A stretch of 64,000 bases of DNA from Myxococcales bacterium (GCA_022184915.1 JAGTJU010000005.1:62001-126000), one strand, 5' to 3'; shown: positions 38,587-47,533, numbered from the stretch's first letter. Made by a program: numbers and translations. Notes: generated by a model not told the origin, from the letters alone.

Positions 38587-39498
38587 TCAGCCGAACCAGG
38601 CCAAGACCAGCGGAGCGACAAGGTCGAACAGCAGCAGGTAAGCCACAGCGCTGGCCGCCAGGAAGGGACCAAAGGGAACCTGGACGTAGCGCAGTGAGTC
38701 GTCTTCGTCCGCGTCGTCTTCGGCCGCAGGTGCCGGTGGCGCCACGGGTGTTTCGACCCGAGGTGTCCGCCGTGCCCGCAGGAGCAGGGGCAGGCTGACC
38801 GCCACGCCCAGAAGGGACGCAGAAAACACGACGACAGGCAGCGCCTTCCACCCCAGCAGCGCACCGATCATGGAGAGCAACTTACCATCGCCCAACCCAA
38901 GGCCTTCGCGTCCCCGCGTGTAGTAATAGAGGTCAGCGATGAGGCGCACCGCCACATACCCCGCCACGAGGCCGATGGCCCGATCCGTCCACGGGGCGAA
39001 CTGAGCACCGAACCCGGCGAGGAAGAACACCACCGTGCCCGGCAGAGTCACCGCGTCGGGCAAGCGCTGCGTGTCGAGGTCGATGAACGAAAGCACCAGC
39101 AACGCGCCCGTGAAGGCGAAAAAGACCGCGAAACGGGCCAGGCGGATCGGAAGCGGCACGCTGTGCGCTTCCATGACGAACGACCAGAACAAAAGCCCAC
39201 TCAACGCCGCCATCAACCCCTCCACCAGCACGTAGCGGGCCGAAAAACGGACCCCGCAGGCGCGACACCGGCCCCGCAGCCACAGGTACGAGAGCATCGG
39301 CACGTTGTCGTAAGCCTTCACCGGCTGGCCACAGGCGAAGCAATGCGACCCCGGCTTGACCACGGAAAGCCCCCTCGGAAGCCGGGCGATACAAACGTTG
39401 AAGAAGCTGCCCCAGAGCGCACCGAAGACCACGGCGAAGACCAAGGCGGGCCAGGTACGAACGAAGGCGGCGAGCGCCTCGACGAAGGAGGGATCCAC
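38587..39498 (-). CDS. type IV prepilin peptidase
   Basis: Aspartic protease in the inner membrane that cuts and N-methylates type IV prepilins and pseudopilins. 303 residues from a GTG at 39498. The N-terminal methyltransferase region has the zinc cysteines 53, 56, 78 and 81 (CFACGQP, CRACGVR). The two catalytic aspartates lie in DLDTQRLPD and GLGDGK. Multiple membrane helices follow. An acidic stretch (EDDADEDD) near the C-terminus is unusual. No pilin genes are nearby, as is common when the peptidase serves several systems. Confidence 0.93.
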   Translation of the reverse strand: MDPSFVEALAAFVRTWPALVFAVVFGALWGSFFNVCIARLPRGLSVVKPGSHCFACGQPVKAYDNVPMLSYLWLRGRCRACGVRFSARYVLVEGLMAALSGLLFWSFVMEAHSVPLPIRLARFAVFFAFTGALLVLSFIDLDTQRLPDAVTLPGTVVFFLAGFGAQFAPWTDRAIGLVAGYVAVRLIADLYYYTRGREGLGLGDGKLLSMIGALLGWKALPVVVFSASLLGVAVSLPLLLRARRTPRVETPVAPPAPAAEDDADEDDSLRYVQVPFGPFLAASAVAYLLLFDLVAPLVLAWFG

Positions 39499-39507
39499 GT
39501 GCCGCCA

Positions 39508-39513
39508 AGGGTA
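39508..39513 (-). promoter_or_regulatory. -10-like element of the prepilin peptidase gene
   Basis: TACCCT on the minus strand predicts a start near 39501, three bases before the GTG at 39498. A weak TTCGGT lies 17 bases upstream. Confidence 0.35.
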
Positions 39514-39590
39514 GCACCGTCGCGCGCGAGACCGAAATCGGCAGGCCCGCCGGACCCGGTCTCGAGCGCCTGCCCGCGCCCCGCCCCCGC

Positions 39591-39620
39591 TTGGAGTCTG
39601 CCCCGACATGCTGCTAAAAC
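39591..39620 (+). promoter_or_regulatory. promoter of the lipoprotein gene at 39628
   Basis: TTGGAG (39591-39596), 18 bases, TAAAAC (39615-39620). The predicted start is 39627, one base before the ATG. Confidence 0.4.
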
Positions 39621-39627
39621 GGCGCCC

Positions 39628-40506
39628 ATGTTCACTCGCGTCCTACCGAGGCCGCTGGCCGTCTTGGCGCTCCTCGTGGCCAGCGCCGCCTGCGGCCCCC
39701 GCGGGCCCCGCGCCCAGGCGCCCACCGGGACCTTCGACGTAGCCCAGGTGCTTGCGCCCCAGGCGCTCGCCGAGGCACTCGTGGCCCAAGGCGGCGGGCG
39801 CGTGGAGGCGCAGACCTCGTTCCGCCTCACCCCCACAGGGACGGGCACGCGAGGCCCACAGGCCGTGACCACCGGCACGCGCCTCGACGTCGACGCCCAG
39901 GGACACTACGAGCTCGACGAAGAGAACGACGCCGATGGCGGGCGCCTGGTGGTGTTTACCGGGCCCGAGATCGCCGTGAAGCTGCGCTATGGCAAGCTCA
40001 TCAAGCGGGACGTGCGCCCGCCCGAGCCGAGCCGCGTGCGCGATCAAGCCCTCGGGGGACCGATGGCGCTGTGGGAAGTGCTGGGTAGCCATGCCCAGGT
40101 GGAGGTGAGCGAAAGCACCCGCGCCCGCCACCCTGCCGGGTTCGACACGTTGACCGCGCGGGTCACCTTTTCACCCACCGCCACCGGGCGGCAGGGGGCA
40201 CCCGTGGCTGCCAGCCCGCTTTCGGCCTGGCGGCAGACGGCCCGCCCCCTGGCCCTCGAAGGCCGACTCGTGTTCGCTCCGGGGCACAACGGACGCGGCC
40301 CCTTTTTGCTGGAAGCCAAACTGGAGGGTCGCTTCTCAGCGGCGCCCTCCGGCGGGCCGCAGCTCCAAGGCGAGCTACGCGTTCAGCTGAAAGTCGAAAA
40401 ATTGGGCCAAGTCCCGCCCATCGTCATGCCCGAGGAGGCCGAACCTCTGCGGATCGGCCAACGCACCGTCCTGGAAGAGCGCGCCCTACTCCCCGACCGA
40501 CCCTAA
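39628..40506 (+). CDS. lipoprotein of unknown function
   Basis: 292 residues. Signal peptide with lipobox ending at Cys22 (LLVASAAC). The mature part is mostly beta-strand-like (VEAQTSFRLTPTGTGTRG, GTRLDVDAQGHYELDEE), compatible with a lipid- or LolA-like binding barrel, but no family could be assigned. It is divergent from the prepilin peptidase gene. Confidence 0.65.
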   Translation: MFTRVLPRPLAVLALLVASAACGPRGPRAQAPTGTFDVAQVLAPQALAEALVAQGGGRVEAQTSFRLTPTGTGTRGPQAVTTGTRLDVDAQGHYELDEENDADGGRLVVFTGPEIAVKLRYGKLIKRDVRPPEPSRVRDQALGGPMALWEVLGSHAQVEVSESTRARHPAGFDTLTARVTFSPTATGRQGAPVAASPLSAWRQTARPLALEGRLVFAPGHNGRGPFLLEAKLEGRFSAAPSGGPQLQGELRVQLKVEKLGQVPPIVMPEEAEPLRIGQRTVLEERALLPDRP

Positions 40507-40589
40507 CCGCGCGGGGCGCGTCCCGTGCGCTAAGCTCTCCGAAGAGGCGACAACGGCAGGCCCACGGCCGCCCCCACGGAAGGCGATTC

Positions 40590-41471
40590 ATGAGCGACAC
40601 GCACCCCCCCGAAGTGGTTACGGCCGAACCCGTTCACAACCAGCTGGCCCCGGGCCGCTACGCACATCTCACGGAAAACCGCGGCCTCATCATCCGCCGC
40701 GCGCTGCTCTCCACCGCGCTGAGCGGCGCCGTGCCGCTTCCGGTGTTGGACGATCTCGTGGCGGTACGCGTGCGGGCGGGGCTCTTCATGCGCGTGGCCG
40801 ATCGCCGCCGCGTGGGCTTGCCGGCCGGAGCGGCCGAGGTGCTCGCCGAGGCCAAAGATGGCTCGCGTTGGCGCCACATCACCGTGACGGCCGCCACCTT
40901 GGTGGCGATCAAGCTGGCGTGGCGCAAGTTCTTCGCGCTGCTCGCCATCGGCCGCGGTGCCGACGATGCCGCCAGCAACTTTCAAGCAGGGTTGCTCTTC
41001 GATCACTACTGCGCCCGCCTGCACGTAGGCCCGGCCCTCGATCGCACCCGCGCGGCCGCGCTTCGCAAGGCCATCCACGAAGCGGTCGGACAAACCCACC
41101 GCGACACATTCGTATCGATCTTCAAGGACGGCACGCGCACTCTCGGGCGCTCGCTTTTGCAAGCCCCGCGTTGGGCGGGTGAACGGCTCACCGCCCTCGC
41201 GCAGCGCTGGGTGATGACCCGTGGCAACACGGAAGCCACTTTCGAAGACGTCGATGTGGAGCTCGGCGAGGCCGCGGAGAGGCGCTGGCTCGACAAAGCG
41301 GCCGAAGCCGTGGAAGCCCAGATCGCCGCGCTCGGCAATGGATACCTGGATGTTCTGATTCCCCGCTTCGAGACCGCCTGGCAAAAAGCTGCCGCCAAGC
41401 TGGAGGGCCCCGAGCCCGGTGCGGAGTCCTCCCCACCGGACGCCCCGAAGCCGGACGGACCGGGGAATTGA
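40590..41471 (+). CDS. unknown protein with a short hydrophobic hairpin
   Basis: 293 residues, starting after GGAAGG at a good distance. About residues 30-60 (RRALLSTALSGAVPLPVLDDLVAVRVRAGL) are hydrophobic and bracket a PLP-type turn, loosely like EcsC-type proteins; this resemblance is weak. A second hydrophobic segment follows at about 95-120 (VTAATLVAIKLAWRKFFALLAIG). The rest is helical and ends in a Pro/Ser tail. A peripheral or amphitropic membrane protein is likely. It lies directly upstream of the rsfS-rlmH pair. Confidence 0.6.
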   Translation: MSDTHPPEVVTAEPVHNQLAPGRYAHLTENRGLIIRRALLSTALSGAVPLPVLDDLVAVRVRAGLFMRVADRRRVGLPAGAAEVLAEAKDGSRWRHITVTAATLVAIKLAWRKFFALLAIGRGADDAASNFQAGLLFDHYCARLHVGPALDRTRAAALRKAIHEAVGQTHRDTFVSIFKDGTRTLGRSLLQAPRWAGERLTALAQRWVMTRGNTEATFEDVDVELGEAAERRWLDKAAEAVEAQIAALGNGYLDVLIPRFETAWQKAAAKLEGPEPGAESSPPDAPKPDGPGN

Positions 41472-41496
41472 GTGAGCCTGTGGGGTCTGGTAGCAT
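41468..41496 (+). promoter_or_regulatory. promoter of rsfS
   Basis: TTGAGT (41468-41473) and TAGCAT (41491-41496) are 17 bases apart, one of the best matches in the window. The predicted start near 41503 leaves three bases before the GTG at 41506. The -35 overlaps the stop of the upstream gene. Confidence 0.55.
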
Positions 41497-41505
41497 GGGC
41501 CGGGA

Positions 41506-42243
41506 GTGACCACGAAATCCGCCAAGAAAAGCCCCTCGTCTCGAACATCGGCCCGCGGCGCCGGAGCCACAAAGTCCGAAGGGCGCGTCAAGCTACAAAC
41601 CTCGGCCACGGCCCGGGCTGCGGCGGGCGCCGCCGGCAAAGGCAAAACCAGGAGCAAGAGCGGGGCAGGCAAAGCCAGCGCTTCCAAGGTCAGCGTTTCC
41701 AAGGCGGCAAAGCCCATCAAGGGCGCGACGGCCTCGAAGGCGAAGCGTAAAGAGCCTGCCGGCAACGGCAAAGCCGCGAAGCCCGCCCGGGCAGCGGCCG
41801 CGGTCACGGAGCTGGCCACCGAGAGCGAACGCGACCGCGAGCGCCGTGCCCTCGCGCGGGTCGGCGCGGAGCTCGCGATTGAGTCGGCGCTGGACAAAAA
41901 GGCGCTCGGGCCCGTGCTCATCGACGTATCCAGCCAGGCAAGCTACACGGACTACATCGGCGTGGTGAGCGGGCGCAGCGACCGGCAAGTCGAAGCCATC
42001 GCCGACCACGTCTGCCAGGTCATGAAAAAGAACGGCTACACGTTGGTGGGCCGCGAGGGCACGAGCAACGGGCGGTGGACCCTGCTCGATTTCGGCGACA
42101 TGATCCTCCACATCTTCTACCACCCCATCCGTGAGGTCTACGACATCGAAGGCCTGTGGGTGGGCGCCCCGCGCGTCACCTTGAAGAACGTGCCTCCCGA
42201 AGCGATGAACTTCCAGGCCGACGCGCTCTACGTCCAGCCGTGA
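41506..42243 (+). CDS. rsfS: ribosome silencing factor RsfS with basic N-terminal tail
   Basis: 245 residues. The C-terminal 125 or so residues are a complete RsfS/DUF143 domain (ALDKKALGPVLIDVSSQASY, DYIGVVSGRSDRQVEAIAD, GRWTLLDFGDMILHIFYHP), which binds L14 and blocks subunit joining. The first 118 residues are a low-complexity Lys/Ala/Ser/Gly tail resembling histone H1 or AlgP-type proteins, absent from usual RsfS proteins (about 105-130 residues). It starts with GTG. The stop overlaps the rlmH start. Confidence 0.92.
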   Translation: MTTKSAKKSPSSRTSARGAGATKSEGRVKLQTSATARAAAGAAGKGKTRSKSGAGKASASKVSVSKAAKPIKGATASKAKRKEPAGNGKAAKPARAAAAVTELATESERDRERRALARVGAELAIESALDKKALGPVLIDVSSQASYTDYIGVVSGRSDRQVEAIADHVCQVMKKNGYTLVGREGTSNGRWTLLDFGDMILHIFYHPIREVYDIEGLWVGAPRVTLKNVPPEAMNFQADALYVQP

Positions 42244-42662
42244 AGATCCTCGTTCGCGCGGTCGGCAAAATGCGCGACCGTCGCATGGAGGACCTGTGCC
42301 GCGAGTACCTCGAGCGGGTGAAGCGGCATCTGCCCGTGGAGGTCCAGGAGGTCGCGGACGATGCCGCGCTGGCCGCCAGCGTGGGGCCCGGCAGCGAAAT
42401 CATCGCCCTGGATCCGTCCGGTGAAGGATGGACCACCGAGGTATTCACCAAGTATCTCGAAAAGCACATGCTGCACGGCACGCGGGCGCTGGTGTTTCTC
42501 ATCGGGGGCGCCGAGGGTCTCGGCGACGCCACGCGGGCGGCCGCGCACCGGCGGGTGTCCCTCTCGCCCTTGACCCTGCCCCATCGGCTGGCCCGCGTGC
42601 TGCTTTGTGAGCAGCTCTACCGCTGCGTCTCCCGCCTGCGCGGGGAACCTTACGACAAGTGA
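42240..42662 (+). CDS. rlmH: 23S rRNA (pseudouridine-1915-N3)-methyltransferase RlmH
   Basis: SPOUT-class methyltransferase that acts on the assembled ribosome. 140 residues. GTG start at 42240 overlapping the rsfS stop (GTGA). Knot motifs: LDPSGEGWTTEVF, VFLIGGAEGLG (SAM-binding) and the C-terminal LSPLTLPHRLARVLLCEQLYRC. The pairing with rsfS is widespread in bacteria and makes a ribosome-maturation unit. Confidence 0.95.
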   Translation: MKILVRAVGKMRDRRMEDLCREYLERVKRHLPVEVQEVADDAALAASVGPGSEIIALDPSGEGWTTEVFTKYLEKHMLHGTRALVFLIGGAEGLGDATRAAAHRRVSLSPLTLPHRLARVLLCEQLYRCVSRLRGEPYDK

Positions 42663-42710
42663 CGACCTCGGCGGCCGCGCCCTGGGGGGCACCTCGGGCG
42701 TATACGCCGG

Positions 42711-43994
42711 TCACGGTTTCGCGGCGGCGACCTGGGAAGCCAAGCCACGGGCGATGATCTCCACCTGTTCGTCGGTGGTACAGGCCGGCGGCCACGCGTA
42801 AAGCACGTCGCCCATCGGCCGCAGCAAAACGCCCTGAGCCTCGGCGGCGCGGCGGAGGCGCAGCGCACGCGCGGCGCCTTGCCCGGACGGCTCGGGTGCA
42901 AGCTCGATGGCGACCACGCCCCCGATACGCCGCACGTCTTCAACGTGTGCCTCCGCAGCCAACGAGGACACGGCTTCGTAAATCCTGTGCCCGATGTGTT
43001 CGAGCCGGCCCACGACATCGTCGTCAGCCATGAGCTGCAGTGAAGCGGACGCCACCGCGCAGGCGATCGGGTTTGCGGTCATCGTGTGTCCGTGGGGAAA
43101 AAAGCGCAGGGGCTCCACCTGGGCGAACGCGCGGAACATTTGCTCGGTGGTCAAAGTGGCCGCCAGCGACGCCATGCCGTTCGTCAGGGCCTTGGCCACG
43201 CAGAGAAAGTCGGGCCGCAAGCCTGCTTTGTCGCACGCAAACATCGCACCGGTGCGGCCGAACCCCGTGGCCACCTCGTCGGCGATCAAAAAGATGCCGG
43301 CTTGATCGCACAGCGCCCGTGCCGCCTGGAGGAAGGCCGGAGGATGAATGTGAAACCCTCCCGCGGCCTGAAGCAAGGGCTCCACGATGAGAGCCGCCAC
43401 GCGGTCACCCAGCGCCTCCAGCACGCCCGCAAGCGCCCCCGCCTCGGGCGCCACCCGATGTACCTCGAAGAGCAAAGGACCGTAAGCGTCGAAGTAGGGC
43501 ATCGGATCGCCCACGGACATCGCCCCGAAGGTGTCACCATGATACGCATTCGTGAGCGCCACGAAGACCTTGCGGTGGGGTTGACCCCGCAGCAGCCAGG
43601 CATGGTAGGCCATCTTCAACGCCACCTCGACGGCGGTCGAGCCGTCGTCGGAGAAAAACACGCGGGAAAGCCCGGAGGGGGCCAGGCCCACGAGCCGCTG
43701 CGCCAACTCCACGGCGGGGGGGTGGGTGGCGCCCGCGAACAGCACGTGGTCGAGGATGCGCGCCTGCTTCTGCAGGGCGGCGATCAGCGCGGGGTGGCCG
43801 TGGCCGTGCACACTGGCCCACCACGAAGAAATGCCGTCGATCAACCGTCGGCCGTCCGCAAGGTGCAGGATCGCGCCGTCCGCGGCCACGACGGCAAGCG
43901 GTTCGGTGTCGATGCCGTGGCGGGTGTAGGGATGCCATACGCACGAGGCATCGCCAGCAAGCAGGGCGGCGGCAGACGGTTTCGGAAGGCTCAT
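42711..43994 (-). CDS. bioA: adenosylmethionine-8-amino-7-oxononanoate aminotransferase
   Basis: PLP enzyme of biotin synthesis converting KAPA to DAPA with SAM as amino donor. 427 residues. Family features: SSWWASVHGHGHP near 50, DDGSTAVEVALKMAYH, PLP-contacting ADEVATGFGRTG and the Schiff-base Lys in VAKALTNG (about 267). The WW and ASVHG motifs separate BioA from other class III aminotransferases. No other bio gene is adjacent. Confidence 0.93.
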   Translation of the reverse strand: MSLPKPSAAALLAGDASCVWHPYTRHGIDTEPLAVVAADGAILHLADGRRLIDGISSWWASVHGHGHPALIAALQKQARILDHVLFAGATHPPAVELAQRLVGLAPSGLSRVFFSDDGSTAVEVALKMAYHAWLLRGQPHRKVFVALTNAYHGDTFGAMSVGDPMPYFDAYGPLLFEVHRVAPEAGALAGVLEALGDRVAALIVEPLLQAAGGFHIHPPAFLQAARALCDQAGIFLIADEVATGFGRTGAMFACDKAGLRPDFLCVAKALTNGMASLAATLTTEQMFRAFAQVEPLRFFPHGHTMTANPIACAVASASLQLMADDDVVGRLEHIGHRIYEAVSSLAAEAHVEDVRRIGGVVAIELAPEPSGQGAARALRLRRAAEAQGVLLRPMGDVLYAWPPACTTDEQVEIIARGLASQVAAAKP

Positions 43995-44002
43995 GCGGGC
44001 CA

Positions 44003-44008
44003 AGCGTA
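44003..44008 (-). promoter_or_regulatory. -10-like element of bioA
   Basis: TACGCT on the minus strand predicts a start near 43996, two bases before the ATG; CTGCGA lies 17 bases further upstream. A classic BirA operator was not noticed. Confidence 0.35.
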
Positions 44009-44078
44009 CCTTCCCCGCTTGCCCCTCGCAGCCGGGAGTGACCCCAGTCCGAAAGATGCAGGCGGGCAGCCTTGCCGC

Positions 44079-44084
44079 TAGACT
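44079..44084 (+). promoter_or_regulatory. -10 element of the J-domain gene
   Basis: TAGACT predicts a start near 44091, four bases before the ATG at 44095. Confidence 0.35.
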
Positions 44085-44094
44085 CGCTGGGCTC

Positions 44095-44622
44095 ATGTCC
44101 ATCGGACGTCGCCTGTTCGACCTCGCCCGCACCGAGCTCAATTCACTGCTCGACAAAGCCGCTCGCCTCGGCGAAGACGACGAAGCGGACGACGAACGCT
44201 CCCGGCAACGGGCCTCCTCGGCAAGCGACGATGGTCTCGACGCGTTTTCCGAGGCCGAGCTCGAAGCGGAGCTCGACCGGCGCCGGTTGGAGCGCGAGAT
44301 CGAGGATCGAGCCCGCCAGGCCAGCGCCAGGGCCCGAGCCAGCGCCCCGCCCCCCCCGCGCCCCGAGACAGGCAGCGCGCGGAGTGCGTCGCATGGCAAG
44401 ACCCCCGACGCCGTCGCAGTGGCCCGCGCCTATGCCGCGCTCGAGCTCAAGCCCGGCACCGATTTCACGCAGGTCAAACAGCAATACCGCAAGATGATGC
44501 GCAAGTATCATCCCGACCGGCACGCGGGCTCTCCCGAAAAAGAGAAGGCGGCCCACCAGTTGGCGCAGAAGCTCACCGACGCGTACAAAACGCTGGAAAC
44601 ACGGCTGCGGCCCCGGACCTGA
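44095..44622 (+). CDS. protein with C-terminal J-domain
   Basis: 175 residues. The J-domain is at the C-terminus (about 105-170) with the Hsp70-stimulating HPD at 139-141 (RKYHPDRHAG). The first 100 residues are charged and acidic (GEDDEADDERSRQ), then Ala/Pro-rich, with a helical start (LFDLARTELNSLLDKAARL). It lacks the Gly/Phe and zinc domains of DnaJ, so it is a specialised co-chaperone that probably recruits DnaK to a specific client. Divergent from bioA. Confidence 0.85.
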   Translation: MSIGRRLFDLARTELNSLLDKAARLGEDDEADDERSRQRASSASDDGLDAFSEAELEAELDRRRLEREIEDRARQASARARASAPPPPRPETGSARSASHGKTPDAVAVARAYAALELKPGTDFTQVKQQYRKMMRKYHPDRHAGSPEKEKAAHQLAQKLTDAYKTLETRLRPRT

Positions 44623-44721
44623 GCCCCTGTGACCCACGACAGCGAGGCGCCGCCGCGAGGGCTCCCCACGAGGTCCGTCCAGGCATTCGGCCGGGGGAAC
44701 AGGGTTGGTCGGGGCGCCGGC

Positions 44722-44750
44722 TTGCGCCGGACCCCTGAACTGCGTAGTTT
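44722..44750 (+). promoter_or_regulatory. promoter of the ferritin-like gene
   Basis: TTGCGC (44722-44727) and TAGTTT (44745-44750) are 17 bases apart; the predicted start near 44757 leaves three bases before the ATG. Confidence 0.45.
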
Positions 44751-44759
44751 TCGGGACCG

Positions 44760-45422
44760 ATGAGAACTCACGTGGCAGCGCTGCAGGCCGACCCGACCGC
44801 ACAACGCCTAGCGGGGTTGTTGAAGGCCATCGTGGCGAACCCGGCCCTGCACGCGCGCATGCTCAACACCTTGGCGCGGCTCGAATACGTGGGCGTGCGA
44901 AAGATGCTGAAGAGCCGCCGCGCGGAGCTGTTGGATCTGGACGGGGTGCAGCACATCGTGGACGAGTCCATTCACGTGCTGCGGCTCAAAAAAGCGGCGG
45001 TGGCCCTCGCCAAGGCAGGAGGGGCGGCCGTGACCACCTTCTCCGGCACCGAAACGTTGGCAGGCGACGACGCCGAACGCTACTTCCAGGAGGTCGACCA
45101 CGTGGCGGAGCGCCTCCTTGGCACCCTACCGGACGCCGAGCGCGCCGAGAGCAACTACATCCTGACGAGCGCCGTCATCGAAGTCCGCGCCCAGGCCTTC
45201 TACCCTCTTTACGAAGCCGAGCTGCGGGCGGCGAACTCGCCCGTGAGCGTGGCGCCCATCATGCGCGACGAAGACCGGCACCTCGAAGAGATGCAGGCGG
45301 CCCTCAGCGCCAAGCTGCCCGACGCCGACCTGCGCCTGCGCGCGGCACTGGATGCCGAGGGTGCCTGCTTCGCGCGCTTTGTGGACGCACTCGAAGCGGC
45401 AGTGCAGGCCGCCCCCTACTAG
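44760..45422 (+). CDS. ferritin-like di-iron protein of unknown function
   Basis: 220 residues, almost entirely helical. Candidate carboxylate/His ligands are spaced as in a four-helix di-iron bundle: Glu in ARLEYVGV, Glu..His in VDESIHVLRLKK, Glu in VIEVRAQAF and Glu..His in RDEDRHLEEM. This arrangement resembles ferritin-like oxygenases and hydroxylases. The substrate is unknown, and metal binding is inferred from spacing only. Confidence 0.65.
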   Translation: MRTHVAALQADPTAQRLAGLLKAIVANPALHARMLNTLARLEYVGVRKMLKSRRAELLDLDGVQHIVDESIHVLRLKKAAVALAKAGGAAVTTFSGTETLAGDDAERYFQEVDHVAERLLGTLPDAERAESNYILTSAVIEVRAQAFYPLYEAELRAANSPVSVAPIMRDEDRHLEEMQAALSAKLPDADLRLRAALDAEGACFARFVDALEAAVQAAPY

Positions 45423-45488
45423 CGCAAGCAGAGCGCGCCTCACGCCGCGCACGCCAGGGCGGCGGAGACACACGCGAGACCAACAAAA

Positions 45489-45520
45489 ACGCCGGGCGCC
45501 CGCAGCACGGGTCCCGGCGT
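45489..45520 (-). terminator. terminator of gpmA
   Basis: ACGCCGGG (45489-45496) pairs with CCCGGCGT (45513-45520). On the minus strand the stem is followed by TTTTGTTGG, a proper rho-independent terminator 20 bases past the gpmA stop. Confidence 0.8.
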
Positions 45521-45540
45521 GTGAGAGGAAGCTCAGCCGC

Positions 45541-46287
45541 TTACTTGGCTTTGCCCTGGTTTGCCACGGCTTCCATCGCCTTGGCGATCGCGTCCTGGTC
45601 ACCCAGGTAGTAGCGCTTGAGCGGGCGCAGGTCCTTGTCGAGTTCGTAGACCAGCGGCGTCGCCGTGGGGATGTTCAGGCCCACGATCGCTTCCTCCGAC
45701 ATCTTGTCGAGGTGCTTGACCAGGGCCCGCAAGCTGTTGCCGTGGGCAGCGATGAGGACGCGCTTGCCCGAACGAATCGTGGGCGCGATGGTCTCGTACC
45801 AGTAAGGCAGCACGCGATCCACGGTGTCCTTCAGGCACTCCGTGAGCGGGAGCTGCTCTGGCAGCAAGCTCGCATAACGCGGGTCCTGGCCGGGCGCACG
45901 CGGGTCGTCGGCCTCGAGAGGCGGTGGCGGCACGTCGTAGCTGCGTCGCCAAACCTTGACCTGCTCATCGCCGAACTGGGCGGCCATTTCGGCCTTGTTC
46001 AGGCCCTGCAGGTTTCCGTAGTGGCGTTCGTTCAAGCGGAACGAGCGATGCACGGGCAACCACATCTGGTCCATCTCGTCGAGAGCCAGCCACAGCGTGC
46101 GAATGGCGCGCTTGAGCACCGAGGTGAAGGCGACGTCGAAGGCGTAGCCCTCTTTTTTGAAGAGGCGTCCGGCCGCGCGGGCCTCCTCGAGGCCTTTTTC
46201 CGAAAGATCCACGTCGGTCCACCCGGTGAATCGGTTTTCGTTGTTCCACGTGCTTTCGCCGTGACGCAGCAGCACCAGCTTGTACAT
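45541..46287 (-). CDS. gpmA: 2,3-bisphosphoglycerate-dependent phosphoglycerate mutase
   Basis: Glycolytic/gluconeogenic enzyme interconverting 3- and 2-phosphoglycerate. 248 residues, typical. The phospho-His is His9 in [10 protein letters not shown], followed by [15 protein letters not shown], the [16 protein letters not shown] segment and the second catalytic His in [23 protein letters not shown] precedes the ATG at 46287. A clear terminator follows. Confidence 0.96.
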   Translation of the reverse strand: MYKLVLLRHGESTWNNENRFTGWTDVDLSEKGLEEARAAGRLFKKEGYAFDVAFTSVLKRAIRTLWLALDEMDQMWLPVHRSFRLNERHYGNLQGLNKAEMAAQFGDEQVKVWRRSYDVPPPPLEADDPRAPGQDPRYASLLPEQLPLTECLKDTVDRVLPYWYETIAPTIRSGKRVLIAAHGNSLRALVKHLDKMSEEAIVGLNIPTATPLVYELDKDLRPLKRYYLGDQDAIAKAMEAVANQGKAK

Positions 46288-46397
46288 GAGTGAGCGTTCC
46301 TTCCTCGAGTGAAGCTCCGGACTTAGCACGACCACCGACCGGGATGAAGCCGCCCGCGCGCATTTTCCTGCGCGGCCCCGGCCCCGGGGCCCCCCCC

Positions 46398-46934
46398 TCA
46401 GGGCCGAGCCAGCCAGTCGCGCACGGCAGCGAGAAACGCAGCGCCCTCGTCGGGAACGACAACGAGCGGCTTGCCACGCCGCCGGGCGAGCTGCGCCCCT
46501 GGGGCCGCCTTCACCCGGGCCGTGTACAACCAGTAAACGCCCGTTCCCCCGGAAGCCCAGAAGAGCCCGAAGCTGCCGAAGAAACCACCCACCCCGGCTA
46601 CCCGAAGACCCAGGCGGCGGGGCGCCTCGGAGGCGGATGTGAAAGACGCTCGCGGGAACCGCTTCGGCCGCATAGCGCGCCGGCGGATCAGCAAATCGGT
46701 TGGCGACAAAACGGCCGCCACGGGCGCCATGGCCCACGACAACACCAAGGCGGCCACCACCACCACAGTGCTGGCCGTCACGGCAACGTGAAGGCGCTCC
46801 GCCTGGGGAAAAGCGAAAAAGAAGAACCACAGCGGCGCCAGAGCCACGACCAAAAGCACGAGCACGGCGGCGGTCATGGCCCGCGCCGGCTGGTCCATCG
46901 TCATCGCGAACTCCCGCGCGCCGCCCGCGTTCAC
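46398..46934 (-). CDS. membrane protein with bacterial PH-like domain
   Basis: 178 residues. Two N-terminal membrane helices ([20 protein letters not shown] and [19 protein letters not shown]) precede a soluble beta-rich region with the bacterial PH (bPH_10-like) pattern: [30 protein letters not shown] and the closing [20 protein letters not shown]. Function unknown. The GTG start at 46934 overlaps the stop of the DUF4178 gene, so the two are coupled. Confidence 0.7.
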   Translation of the reverse strand: MNAGGAREFAMTMDQPARAMTAAVLVLLVVALAPLWFFFFAFPQAERLHVAVTASTVVVVAALVLSWAMAPVAAVLSPTDLLIRRRAMRPKRFPRASFTSASEAPRRLGLRVAGVGGFFGSFGLFWASGGTGVYWLYTARVKAAPGAQLARRRGKPLVVVPDEGAAFLAAVRDWLARP

Positions 46935-47380
46935 GTGCCGGAGCCCGGAAGCACGTCGATCATGCCCTTGTGAATCGACTCGCCCGCGAGCACCACGACC
47001 CGGTCGGGCCAGCGCTCGATCTGCAGGAAAACGTCACCGGCAGCCCTGTAGCGCCACAGCTCACAGGCCCCCGTGGAACGCCCCGGCACCCGGCCTTCCA
47101 GCGCCACCGTGGCTGCGCCCGAAAAACGCGGCACGTAACTTTTGCCCTGATACGAGATGGTCTGCGGGGGCGGCGTTTCCGTATCGAGGTCATCCACCTC
47201 GGCCATCATCAGCACGCGGTCGTCCAGGTCGTCGAGCAGCGGCTCCACGAAGCGAACGGCCGAGCCGTCCGCCACCCGGGCGAGCGGCAGCGTTCGGTTC
47301 CCCAGCTTGTACGTCAAAATGCCTTCCACCACCCAGTCGCGCCCCGCATGGCTCACGATGTCCCGGACTTGCAGTTTCAT
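46931..47380 (-). CDS. DUF4178-type protein
   Basis: 149 residues, soluble. The opening [20 protein letters not shown] and the aromatic/Gly pattern ([34 protein letters not shown]) match the DUF4178 family, small all-beta proteins often next to membrane proteins and ferritin-like or spermidine-related genes. Function unknown. An ATG at 47392 has GAGG directly adjacent and would add four residues; MKLQ was chosen because the family starts there. Confidence 0.72.
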   Translation of the reverse strand: MKLQVRDIVSHAGRDWVVEGILTYKLGNRTLPLARVADGSAVRFVEPLLDDLDDRVLMMAEVDDLDTETPPPQTISYQGKSYVPRFSGAATVALEGRVPGRSTGACELWRYRAAGDVFLQIERWPDRVVVLAGESIHKGMIDVLPGSGT

Positions 47381-47521
47381 GTGCGATGTCATCCTCGATC
47401 CCTAGTCTCCTGCCGTCGTTCGCGCCGCCGATCAAGCCAAATCGATCATCGTGCGGCGCGGGACGAGAGCAACGCGGCAGGGTTCGGCCTCAGAGGGGTC
47501 GCCCGGCGCAGAGCGGGCGGC

Positions 47522-47527
47522 TACAAT
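47522..47527 (+). promoter_or_regulatory. -10 element of the E1-alpha gene
   Basis: TACAAT predicts a start exactly at 47534, the first base of the GTG start codon. No -35 seen. Confidence 0.45.
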
Positions 47528-47533
47528 GCCCGG

